A stretch of DNA of 64,000 bases from Wyeomyia smithii. Lineage: Eukaryota; Arthropoda; Insecta; Diptera; Culicidae. Made by a program: the position numbers and the translations under genes. The notes below the pieces were generated by a model. That model did not search any database. It saw nothing but the letters and a program-made list of their open reading frames with translations, and was not told the DNA's origin. Of this stretch, positions 35,199-45,559 are shown piece by piece (position 1 is the stretch's first letter; each line of letters begins with the position of its first letter). The stretch lies in assembly GCF_029784165.1 (NCBI RefSeq), contig NC_073694.1, positions 47,029,674-47,093,673 on the forward strand, given 5' to 3'.

Positions 35199-36266
35199 GT
35201 AAAGTTTTGAACTACATTGAACAGACATCGTTCATTTTGGAAAAAAAACCTTCAGGACTCATTCATTTTGTAGAATTTTTAACGACTTTGATTTCGGACC
35301 AGCTTTGGGCCGAAAATAGAAAACAAGTTGCCCTCTGCTCCGTCTAGCTGAAGCTTGGTGCAGGGAGTGACTGAAACAGGAACTGAAAAGGAGCGAGCAG
35401 GAGGGACAAGATTGGGAGGGCTTTTAGAGGGATCCACATCCATTGCACTTAAGCTAGCGCACTAGTACAGACAAGTAGCGCTAGCACATACAGACACGTA
35501 CCTATACTCTTCTTTGTTTTGAAGCGTACTCCCAACCAGGCTTGAAAATGGTCACGGTAGAATAATTATCTACAGCTCTAATCATCTACTTATTCTTATG
35601 TTATCTTGAACAAAAATGTCGAAGAAGTACTCGCCACCACGACCTTTTTTCCGTTTTTAAGCGTTTTCTGACATTTTTTAGAAGTGTAAATTTCGCACGT
35701 TGTGTACGGAGTTTTTGAAAATTACTTAAGTCATTTATCTTGTATTATTTTTCAACAGAAATAGGATTGAATAGACAGAAATAATATAAAGTATCATTGC
35801 CCAACGAGTAACAATGTGCATCTTTTCGATGCGCGAATGTCAATTGACCATCTGTTCTGTGTACGAGAACCGATGATCGTTCTACATTGACGAGCAAGAG
35901 CCTGCTGCGACCACACGAACAAAGCGAAATCAAATGAACGTGTTGATCATTTACAAGCCTGCTGTTTAACGATGCTCTAGTTGACTTTGACAGCATGATC
36001 AGCCGGTAGTTCGGTATAGAAGCGGCCAGCTTAACAGCAACACAGCTACACAGTCTAATTACACAGACTAAAAAGATTGCAGCTTTTTAACCATTTCTGT
36101 GAAACTGTCAACTTACGTAAATGTATCGCATAGTGATTGCTCGCCAGGTTCGTCGCTTTAACGTTATGTTTACGAGAGAAGGGGCACCAAAACTCACAGG
36201 AATGGTTGAAAAGCTATAATCTTTCGTTTTTTCCAGTTTGAGCTTTAGGTCCACCCCTGTTTTGAC
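35199..36266. other. Non-repetitive non-coding stretch
   Basis: About 1.1 kb, mixed composition, no convincing gene or element end. Confidence 0.45.
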
Positions 36267-36271
36267 CAATG

Positions 36272-36650
36272 CACAGTGGTCTAGAAACCGAATTTAGAAG
36301 GAAATTCAGGTCTTGTGAGCTCTATAGCAATATTTTAGAGAAAAAACTTTCTTCTACAAAGTAGTTACATATGATTAAGCGCTGATTGAAAAATTATCAA
36401 AAATTAATCAAGTATCCAACGTTATTATCTTTGTAGATAGGAGAAAAAGTTGTTCAACAATGTAAAAGCTCAGTTAATTCTTAGAATTCTTAGCAACTTG
36501 TAGAAAAAAGTTTTTCTCTATAAGTAATTTAGACTAAAAAACTCATTTTCAACTCTCACTTTTTTATTGCAATTTTCATATTAAAACTGTCTCTAAACAC
36601 CGTTTAAGGGCTATTTAAGAGAAACATTTAGCCAAAATATTGGTAAACTT
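36272..36650 (+). mobile_element. Transib-like left end, third subfamily
   Basis: Starts CACAGTGGTCTAGAAACCGA, directly preceded by CAATG (36267-36271), the same pentamer that flanks the complete element. Beyond the first ten bases the sequence differs from the 33483 family, so it is a separate subfamily sharing the terminus. No right end found; the limit is approximate. Confidence 0.45.
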
Positions 36651-39600
36651 CAACTAGAACCTGAGTTCACTGCTAGATATGAAATGCTTGATAGTGAAGA
36701 TACATGCAGAGGAGGCAATTATATATTTCATTTGTGCCATTCTATTCGGCGTGCTCAAACGATTTTGCTGGATATCGAAAATTTCTGAAGTACCATCGCC
36801 ATTTTTGATAATGTCTAGCTCTTTCGAATCACGAATCCCATTTGTCACATCTGCCGAATATAACGTAATTTAACCTTCGTCATGTACTCAGGTGTGCTAC
36901 TTGATTACCACAGATAACCTCGACACAACCCAAGTTAACATCGCAGTGTACATTACATACACATCTAACGGATCAGACCGCTCGAAGTGGAAGTGAGTTT
37001 TCCGAAATGGGATAGATTTCGGATGCATGGTACGGCTGAATAGCAAGACATGATATTCATTAAAATTCATAAAACATCCCCTAATTTATCTTCCTACAGC
37101 AACAGCCAACGGAATAGAGGCCAGCAGCGCAGTACGAGCGACTTTGCAGCACCGCACCATCCGTCGACGTCGTCGTCGTCGTCGCCGAAGTTTTCCCGGC
37201 TCACCGGCAGCCGGAGTCGTCCGGAAATGTATACATCTTTTTTACCTTTTCATAAGCTTGAATTAATATCACGCTGCGAAAACAGTGCGGGTTTATTTAG
37301 CCTCTTAATTTGGGCTTGCTGTGGGTCGACTGCTCTGAGGATGAGGTTTCTTCCGCAAATAGTGATAATTAATAACCTCTCGGAAATTGTTAGCCTCCTT
37401 CAAAGTTTGTCCGTACCTGAGTTGAATAAATACGGATGCGTAATTTGTATTGAGCAACTTTCAGGGTTAGCCGCTCACGGGAGTGAGTTTTTCCCTCTTA
37501 ATTTTTAAGTAGAAACTGTTACGAAACTTATACGAATCCGGCGGATATCGACTTTCACATTCGTGTTTGCCTGCCATTAGGGCGACACATCGTAGATTTC
37601 TTTGAAGTTGTTTTTCGCACTTGGGTTCGTAACCCTTTTGAAACTGCACAAAAAGAACATTCTTCTATTCATGGAGGTAGCACAAATTACGTATATTAAA
37701 ATCGACCCTTGAAAGAACATCCACTCCCGCAACATTTCGTCAATAGGGGTTCTGCCTCGAGCGGAAAGTAAAGGTAAACTAATCCCGAGCTGCTGCCTGC
37801 TTGGTATTGTGCATACATCAGTCAGCCTGAGAAATTGTGCTGCTTTCCATTAGATGGAAATTTTCATTCGTCGAGTGCTTGAAGATGAGGTCGAGGTTTA
37901 CTTTATTGAAATGTAAGAAAGGTTTTTTCTGAATCTTAAAAACTGTAAGCAACAGCGCGAAAGTCTCATCTATTGGAACTAGAGGAAAAAAATAATTTGC
38001 GGGGATAATTTTTGAGGATTACGTATCTTCATATCTTAGCGATTGTTGGATGCATACTACGAAATAAACCACCATCGCTCACTCGTAATAGTAATAATCC
38101 TTTTTAGCCGGTCTGTGCAAGAAACGGGAAAGGCTTGACATACATGTCACAAACACCCACACGAACAGCAGAAAGGCGAGATTAATTGGATACGATTAAA
38201 AATTAATATGAAGCGATAATGACGTTTCAGACTCGCACATGTGATCCTTATCAAGCTCGGGAGCGAAAAGATTCACGAAAAATCCACGACATTCTTCTCT
38301 TCTGGATTTTCCTTCGACTTTGATGGATTCCGGCATGTTTTCCTTTAATTAATTATTTAGCTACAGTGTGCTTGAAGGATACCACGCTGTGTACGCTATT
38401 GCTTGGTGAGAATGTACGCTGCAGCCCGTCGGATAAGAAACATCAGCCCTCAACCCATTTCAAAACAGACGATTTCCACTTCCTCTCCACAGCCCATTAG
38501 GCACACGAATGAGTGAAAGATTTAGCGTGATGCACAGGAACAAACACACAGGGAAAAAAAAGAAAATCCTTCCAAGCGAAACAGATTGGTCTCGGTTTGG
38601 GGATTTGAAATTTCCATCCTCAGCCTTCTGTGCACTGACAACCGGAAGCCTTAATTACATTTTTGTTCATTCCGCGCAAAAAGTTACACCAGGAAAAATG
38701 GTGTTTGAATGCGAAGAAAGGATTCACTGGAGAAAAAAAACAGTATCTATTCCGGGTTTTGAGTCCAGAACGAATGGATACAAAAAAATGTGTCCCCCGA
38801 AAATTCTTTCACGTCCATGGGTCAACAACAAATGATGGTGGCAGAATATTTATGGTTCAACTGAACCATTTGAGAGAAAGAAAATCAAATCAACCGTTGC
38901 AACCGCGCGCTGGCTGCCGCTGATTCCACTGAATCCAAGTGGGGGAAAACAATTGCCGACCGAAAGAAAGGGTTACCCTTTCACGTACTCGCGATAAAGT
39001 TGAACACATTTTTTCTTCGATTGAAAAGATGTGGATTTACGTATCTCTCAACGAGAAAAAAGAAAGACTGAATATGTTAACAACTTTTCAGTTGGGGTTA
39101 ATCCCAATATCTGTCACATCAAACGAAAGCACATCGGGAAAACGGCCTCCGATTTCCAATATACGCTAATGCATCATTGTGAACAGTGGGACTCGAATTC
39201 AAAGCAGGGAAAAAAGCTACTAATCATGGCACATTTCTAGTTCCAATTTTCTTCCGATTGCCTTCATCCGGAGGAAATTTGATACCGTTTGAATCAAGTG
39301 TTTCTGATGTGATTCCTTTTAATTTATCCCCATCGGCAGAGACGCGTATTGCGTATTGTAATATTACTGGTATGTCTCAGTACATAACATGCTTGATTTA
39401 CGTCGCTGCTAGCAGCGGTACAAGCAGTTTCAGCCAGTAGAGTTGATCCGGTTGACAGCTTGCTTCTATTAGCCTCCATCTTCGAGCGCGTTGATGTCGA
39501 CTGGAAATGGCACTTCTTCGACAACCAGCAAAATTATCAAAGTCGATTAATCGAATCATTTATTTACACTCACAGCACTTTGACGCTGCTCACAGCAACG

Positions 39601-39941
39601 AATCTAGTTGGGCTCGGCAAAGGAATTAATTAAAATTTTCTAGGCCACCAGCGCGATAGTACACGACTGGCTTAATATATATCCCCGCACCTCTCGTATA
39701 CACAGTTGTGAAAGCGATGCGATGGAGAAACGTGGTAATCCTTTTCACGCGCTGTAAATTAATTTCCAAACTTGTTTATCAAATCATGTTTGACAGCTTT
39801 CGCTACAGCCTGAGAATAATTACGAGCACTAGTCATCCGATGGTTTATGCTCAAGGTGTTTTTCGCGATTTAATGTAAAGCACACTTTCATCACACACTT
39901 TTCATTGGAAAAGAAGCAAAATGTGAATTATTTATGAAAGA
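36651..39941. other. Long non-repetitive stretch
   Basis: About 3.3 kb with few repeat signs and balanced composition. It holds one candidate exon (37100-37225), described separately. Otherwise no open frame is supported by splice signals. Together with 48.1-49.6 kb this is the cleanest sequence in the window and a likely site for conserved regulatory DNA of the Runx locus. Confidence 0.4.
37100..37225 (+). CDS. Candidate Ser/Arg-rich exon, weak
   Basis: A pyrimidine-rich acceptor-like TTTATCTTCCTACAG precedes a GC-rich, codon-biased segment translating as SNSQRNRGQQRSTSDFAAPH, then PSTSSSSSPKF, then SRLTGSRSRPEM. A (GTC)n-like run (CGTCGTCGTCGTCGTC) makes the poly-Ser. The possible donor (AAATGTATAC) is weak. 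It lies on the strand opposite to the Runx exon, so it would belong to another gene. It could equally be a chance GC-rich patch. No domain recognised. Confidence 0.25.
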
Positions 39942-40887
39942 ACCGTAAACTGGGGTGACTTTGATCACCGGGGTGACTTTGATCACTGTACCTCTTTTTT
40001 GAAAATGTGGTAAAAAAGCGCTCGTAGTGCTTGAAATTTGTCGTAATCTTCACTGATTGTGTAGATATATGTCTGCATTGCTACTATCCATGCATTTCCT
40101 GCTATTTGAAGAGCGTTTTTCATGCTAAAATATTAATTGAAAATAAAGTGTATTTTTGGCGTTTTTTGTTGCATACAAACAATCAGTTCAAACAGATTCA
40201 AAACAACAAGTTGCAATACGTAAAGTTTTTTATTTTGTTCTCAGATAAGTTCTTAAGATGAACAAATATTATAACAATGCATTTCATTGTTATTTGTGCA
40301 AGTTTTTCCTCGAAGGCAATGTTGAGTCCCAATAATCTCCACAGCGTATTACATATTTCTTCTTAACAAAAACCCAAGACGTGAAGTAACACGCAAATTT
40401 GGACAATTGCATAAGTCGTTTTCAACGTGGACTAGTTTTTGATGATTTTAGACCACCTTCCCTCTCAGTGGATAACCATTCATATATATTCTAAAAATTT
40501 TGTATGAATCTTGGACATTCGCCAACATAAACTGTTCACGTAGAATGTGAATGGTCCCAAAATTGCTTCCCATATTTATAAACTCGCTTAAGTCGTTTTA
40601 GGCTGTTTGATTTAGTGAAAGTAGCAAAGTGTTACTCCAAATTCATCAAAATAACAAGGTGATCAAAGTCACCCCGGAATGACGATTGATGTAAAAAATT
40701 TAAAGCATATTTAAAAACAGCAAAATAGTTGCTAAACTTTTGAAGTAGTGACTGAACCTATTGAGAATGTCAGTACTTATTTTAAAAATACTTATTTTAA
40801 AAATATCAAACAATATTGTTTTCAGAATATTTCAAAAATATTTAAGAAACAATCAAAAAAGTGATCAAAGTCACCCCAGTTTACGGT
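39942..40887. mobile_element. 946-bp MITE, ACCGTAAACTGGGG ends
   Basis: The left end ACCGTAAACTGGGGTGACTT continues TGATCAC, and the right end is its exact inverse (GTGATCAAAG...CCCCAGTTTACGGT). The left terminal module is immediately repeated (CGGGGTGACTTTGATCAC) and another inverted copy lies inside at about 40660. AT-rich interior, no transposase. No target duplication was resolved, so the superfamily is open. Confidence 0.82.
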
Positions 40888-41179
40888 ACTAATTTCGCCA
40901 AAATATGCCTTTATCCCCTTTTCCGCTTTTGTCGACCATTGTTTTGCTTTGTGGCTGACCTCGATTGCTGTACATAGATTACGAGGTACCCGTACTCGTG
41001 AATGGAACTGGGTTGGTTATCAATGCTGTGCTCCAATTTGATATCGCATGGTGCATGATATGGAGTTGATAGGTAACGTCCGAAAAAGTAGTACCTAGTA
41101 AATACAAAAGCCTGGTCTTGAGAAGTGCTGTGCTCATCTTTGTCTTGTATTATAATTACCCTGAATACTGCGGTGTCTA

Positions 41180-41610
41180 GGTATACAGTCCAATAGAACT
41201 CAGTTCTGCGGTACTGCGTTGCACTTCCAAACTAATTTGGACGCACATTTTGAGAACTTGAGTGCCAATAATGCATTACAGAAGTTCAGTAAAACCCCTT
41301 CAGCGAAAAAGGCGGCGTGACGAGTTTCTTCCGTTTCGTAAAGGGTACAATAATTGCGTTAGCAGAATTTATGTTCAGCCTCTCCTTGGTGCATCAACTC
41401 AGGGTAATGTCTAGTGCATTCTGAAGCCGGTTCGACAGTGTTGCGCCACATTTTCTGCTACCTATGAGGACTGTATCAGCCAACGATCTCATAACGAAAC
41501 TAGGTTAGCTCGTGTAATGTTATTGCATTGATCACCAGCGACCAAAATAATGGGGAAATGATTCCGAAACAGCTGCTGAAACTACAATCGAAGCATCTCC
41601 CAATAAAGCT
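41180..41610 (-). pseudogene. LOA/I-type reverse transcriptase fragment
   Basis: On the minus strand shifted frames give LIRSLADTVL (where GYADDIV is expected), then NRLQNALDITLS, then LNINSANAIIVPFTKRKK and VTPP.SLKG. The same order occurs in the better preserved LOA-like RT at 58140-58390 (GLNINPLKTVLIPFSRRRK), so the fragments belong to related families. The catalytic box is destroyed. Confidence 0.6.
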
Positions 41611-41839
41611 GTGATTTCAATTCTCGAGAGCATACTCTAAATCTAGTTCATTGTAGTGTTTTCAACTCTTCTAATTTATTTTTTCTTTTTCAACTCTTAT
41701 TGAATTTTTCATACTTCACCTTTTACGTGTCTCCAAAAGCCCTAATATCAATAGAATCAAAAAGGATTAATAAGAATGAGAAGTTTTAGATTTTCGAACC
41801 TATTTTTCTCAAAACTATGAAACATGAGTAGCGTCCGCT

Positions 41840-42178
41840 ATGGAAGGCAGAGAGATATTTGAAGTCTCCGCCCGCCGCAGCTTTGCTTGTTGCTGGTCGA
41901 TCCAGTTCCCAGTAAATCATCCTTTTGCAACAGTGATTGGATATATCGCTGCCGCTACCCATACTGCTTTCCGCTGCTGCTATCAGCTGCTGCTAAGTTG
42001 GGACCGTTCTTCCTACCATCCATTAATAAAATGATTAGTTTGAGCAGAAGCAGACTTTTATCTAACTCAAATAGTTCATTTCCTTGCATAATTTTGATGA
42101 CGCTCTCGATATTCTCGGTTTTTGAATTTGAATACCTCAATGTTGCCGTAAGACGTAATTCTACGTCAAAAATGGTAT
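41840..42178. repeat. Repeat family X, copy with GCTGCTGC head
   Basis: A trinucleotide-rich head (CCGCTGCTGCTATC), then GACGCTCTCGATATTCTCGG and the terminal mini-hairpin GACGTAATTCTACGTC at about 42151-42166. Collinear with 25620-26075 but with an internal deletion. Confidence 0.6.
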
Positions 42179-42179
42179 T

Positions 42180-42310
42180 GTCGATTACAAATATTGTTAG
42201 AGCCAAAACGGTTTGTTCGATCGGCGTGACATCTTCGGCAAAGTTGTAGATAATATTTTTGTCTTTTCGAAAACAAATGAAAACCGTAAAAAATTTAAAG
42301 AATTTTAACG
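42180..42310 (+). repeat. Repeat family Y fragment
   Basis: Contains GGTTTGTTCGATCGGCGTGA, AAGTTGTAGATAATATTTTT and GTCTTTTCGAAAAC. The same order occurs in both arms of 43930-44440. Confidence 0.5.
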
Positions 42311-43103
42311 TCTCTGACAGAATTTGTAACCTGGAATGGAAAATTTCCCTAAATTTGGGTACTGCTGTGAGAGAGTGCATAAGTAAAAATAACACTGATT
42401 TGAATACTTCCGTAAGAGCGTGTAATCAACACGACAACTCTCATCACTTGCACTGAATATCATTCACGTAAAATAGTTTACACTCGTTCGTTTATCGACA
42501 TCATCGCGATAGAGAAGTGAAGTAATTTTTTTGTCATATTTGTGAGGTAATGTTTAGGGTTAGATAGGCCGGTATTTCCTCTAGCGGTAAAAGAGTGGTG
42601 TGCTGAATGCTGACTTCGACGTCTCGGTGGGTTCGTTATGATCGGCAACGGAGGCAGCCATCGCGGGATGAATGAGTTTAGCCTCGATCACAGTAGGAAA
42701 CACACGTCGCCTGTTGTTATTGATTACTCAGCGCGCGTTCTATTGTGTTTTTCTTTGGCTATCTCGGCTAGGTGCCAAGGAGCAGGAAAACAACGCCACA
42801 CCGAGTAACGTTGCAACGACTGACGGATATTTGAAGCTGCACGAGCAGCTAACGCCGCTGCTGACAACTAGAGGAACTGGAATAAATGGAATTTTGTTTG
42901 TTTTATTTCTTTAGTGATAGCAGTGATCCGAAAGTCACTGTAAATAGGGTCTGCAATATTATGCAACCCGAGAGTAGCTAGCTGCCTTCTGCAGTAGGTT
43001 ATATTATTGTGTAGGAACCCTACTAATAAGTTGTAGAACTTAATCTTATCCTATCATAAAATATAGACAAAAAATATTTTGCTGGTAACATAAAAAATAT
43101 AAA
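42311..43103. other. Unassigned non-coding stretch
   Basis: About 790 bp. A GC-richer block at 42550-42880 contains ACGCCGCTGCTGACAACTAG, similar in style to family X heads. No gene recognised. Confidence 0.4.
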
Positions 43104-43736
43104 TCTAAACATATAAAAAAGCAGCTCGGTCTGTCTGTCTGTCTTTCTGTTTATCTGACTGTCTGATTCATATAGGCTTAGGAACTACTAAAACGACCAA
43201 TGTGTAATTTTGTATATAGGGGTTAAGGGGACTAAGATAGTTCGAGATCCCTCCCTCTCCTGGAAGGGAGGGGTCCCACACAAATGAAACACAAATTTCT
43301 GTACATCTAGAAAACTAAACAAGTAAATGGAATCAAATTTGGCAGGTGAATGTTTTTAGGGGTGAAAAATATGTCTTCTATGCAAATGAAACACAAATTT
43401 CTGCACATAACGAGAAATCAACAAGCAAACGGAACCAAATGCGAAATTATGAGGTTTTTGGGAGCAGAAAATATTTTCATGGTGGTTGACGTCCATCTCA
43501 CTTCTAGATGAGGGCTACTATACAAATCAAACACACTTGACACTTGACATTTCTCCGTACTCTATCATTCCGATAAAACCAATCATTTCAAACGATTTGT
43601 CTTTTGACTTTGAACAAACCCTATGACCGATTCATCGTGCATTTGCAGACTATTGGCGAATCAATCAATTTGGAATAATCAAAATTATTTAATTAAACAC
43701 AAAAACGGGCGGGACGAAGTTCGCCAGGTCAGCTAG
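43104..43736 (+). mobile_element. Non-autonomous Helitron
   Basis: The 633-bp element starts with TC (TCTAAACATATAAAA, after a host A) and ends in CTAG before a host T, as expected for rolling-circle Helitrons, which insert between A and T without duplicating the target. Just inside the 3' end GGCGGGACGAAGTTCGCC can form the usual short hairpin, 10 bases upstream of CTAG. A (GTCT)n tract follows the 5' end. The interior carries about two copies of the ~150-bp unit (GGGAGGGG; ACAAATTTCTG) that is inverted at 1-180 and 2464-3060. No Rep/helicase coding. Confidence 0.82.
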
Positions 43737-43929
43737 TTATAACTAAGACATCTCAAATTCTCAGCTATTCATGAATCTGAATTTTTTGCTACGAAAATTA
43801 CAGACTTTACGCTAACCATTAATAGTTAACTAAACTTGGAGGAATAAAAAAAATTGCCAAAATAAACAAACAACAAACAAAGCGTTTAATTCAGTTCCTG
43901 CGCCGAGTGTCTACTAATAAAAAAAAATG

Positions 43930-44440
43930 AATATTTCAGCATCCAAACAGTTTGTTTGATCGGTATATATTCGACAAGGTTATAGATAATAATGTTGTCT
44001 TTCCAAAAATGTAAAAAACTGTAAAAAACATAGTTGAAAAACAAATTGTTGATTTTGACAATTTTTTTTTCCAAGTTCAGGTCACTATAATTGATTAGCT
44101 TACAGATCGTAGTGCTTGTAAAAAAAAAAACCGGCGATGCATAAAAGTGATTTTTTGAGATATTTAATTAGATTTAATTTTTTCCTTTTTTGTTTCTCAT
44201 TCCTCCATGATCAGAGAACCATCAATGTTTACCTTATATTTTACAGTTTTTATAAAAAATGAGTTTTTCGGAACAAAAGATTTTTAATATTTTTTTTTTT
44301 TTTTTGATAACTAAATTTTTTCGGCGGTGTATATTTTTTCCTGAAAGACAAAACTATTATCTACAACTATAACCAAAACGTCACACCGATCAAACAATCC
44401 GTTCTGGCTTTAAAATTATGTGGACAATACCCTCCTTTTA
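43930..44440. repeat. Repeat family Y, inverted pair
   Basis: The left arm (about 43930-44080) has CAGTTTGTTTGATCGGTATA and GATAATAATGTTGTCTTTCC; the right arm (about 44260-44440) has their complements (GACAAAACTATTATCTACAA; ACACCGATCAAACAATCC). The arms are separated by an AT-rich middle. A foldback structure, non-coding. Confidence 0.6.
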
Positions 44441-44689
44441 ATTTTTTTTTTTCATAAAGTAGTCGTCAAAAAAATAATCAATAGCACTATATGACATCCT
44501 CAGCTCATAAGAACATCTGTTCAAAGTTTCAATTAGATAAAAAATATTAGGTTATTTTTTATGGAACTGCATAATTTTCACTAACCTTTCCTCTGCACTT
44601 CAAACCATATCAATGTCGTGTATTTCAGCGCAAATGTTGATTAAGTTTGAAACCAGTACAACAGATGTGTGTTGGGCATCCGACCTCGG
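44441..44689. other. AT-rich spacer
   Basis: No feature recognised. Confidence 0.5.
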
Positions 44690-44850
44690 ATATCCGACAA
44701 ATATCCAAAATCCGGATCAACCGGATATCCGACTATTCGATTATCCGTATCCGGATATCCGGACATCCGAATAGTATTCGTTTACACATCCGTGATCCGA
44801 GATTCGGATAACCGGATCACGAATATATCCGGTTAAAAGCCCCAGCACTA
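44690..44850. repeat. Degenerate GGATATCCG palindromic cluster
   Basis: About 160 bp packed with variants of the palindrome CGGATATCCG (at least eight), in both orientations by nature. The same style of subterminal cluster occurs at the ends of some DNA transposons, where it binds transposase. No matching second end was found. Confidence 0.6.
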
Positions 44851-45559
44851 CATTGAAGCAGTGCAACCAGCAATACATATTGACGATTTTGGTACTGACC
44901 ATGATGAGTAGAACATGGTGTAACGGTTTGATCAAAAAGTAGGCGCGGGGTGAGGTAGCATTTTTTGCTTGGGGAGGTTAGTGACAATAGGTTGGTAGTG
45001 ATATGCAACAGGAAAAACTTTTCCTTGTTTATTTACGTTTCCTTGCTCACTTAAAAAAGAAACTCTCCAGTTCTTAGTGTTCAACTTATGTGTTGCTTTC
45101 AGAAGCACAAAAATTGATAGCAAGGTTTTTATCATTGTTAGATTTACAATATAAATGCATAAAAACGATATATTCAACGATGCGAATTTTTTTTTCAGAG
45201 GCTGTTTATAAACAAACTTCTTCGCAATCAAATCTGTTTCCAATATGGCCGATGCCGCATTTGACATACCGTTACACCATGTCTCTATATATCATGGTAC
45301 TGACTAGATTGATGAAAATATCAATTGATCGATTCACTTTCAGACATTGTCAAATTAGTAAAAATTAGAGAGACATTGGACTTCTTCGAAAAATATTGCA
45401 TTAAACTACGACTCTAGAATTATTCATATGTATTCGATTCCGTGTTACTGATACTAGCGTCAATAATTTCTAAGGCAACAAGGATCACTTTTGGCTGTTT
45501 CGGTTGCTGTAGTTTTTTGAAATGCACTAACCATTGATAACGTTTGCCTTTGAACAGAA
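44851..45559. other. Unassigned stretch
   Basis: About 700 bp without a gene; AT-rich, no element ends recognised. Confidence 0.45.

Noticed and set aside
41955..42395. 146-codon minus-strand frame
   Set aside because: It spans the join between repeat families X and Y, both of which recur elsewhere without that frame.
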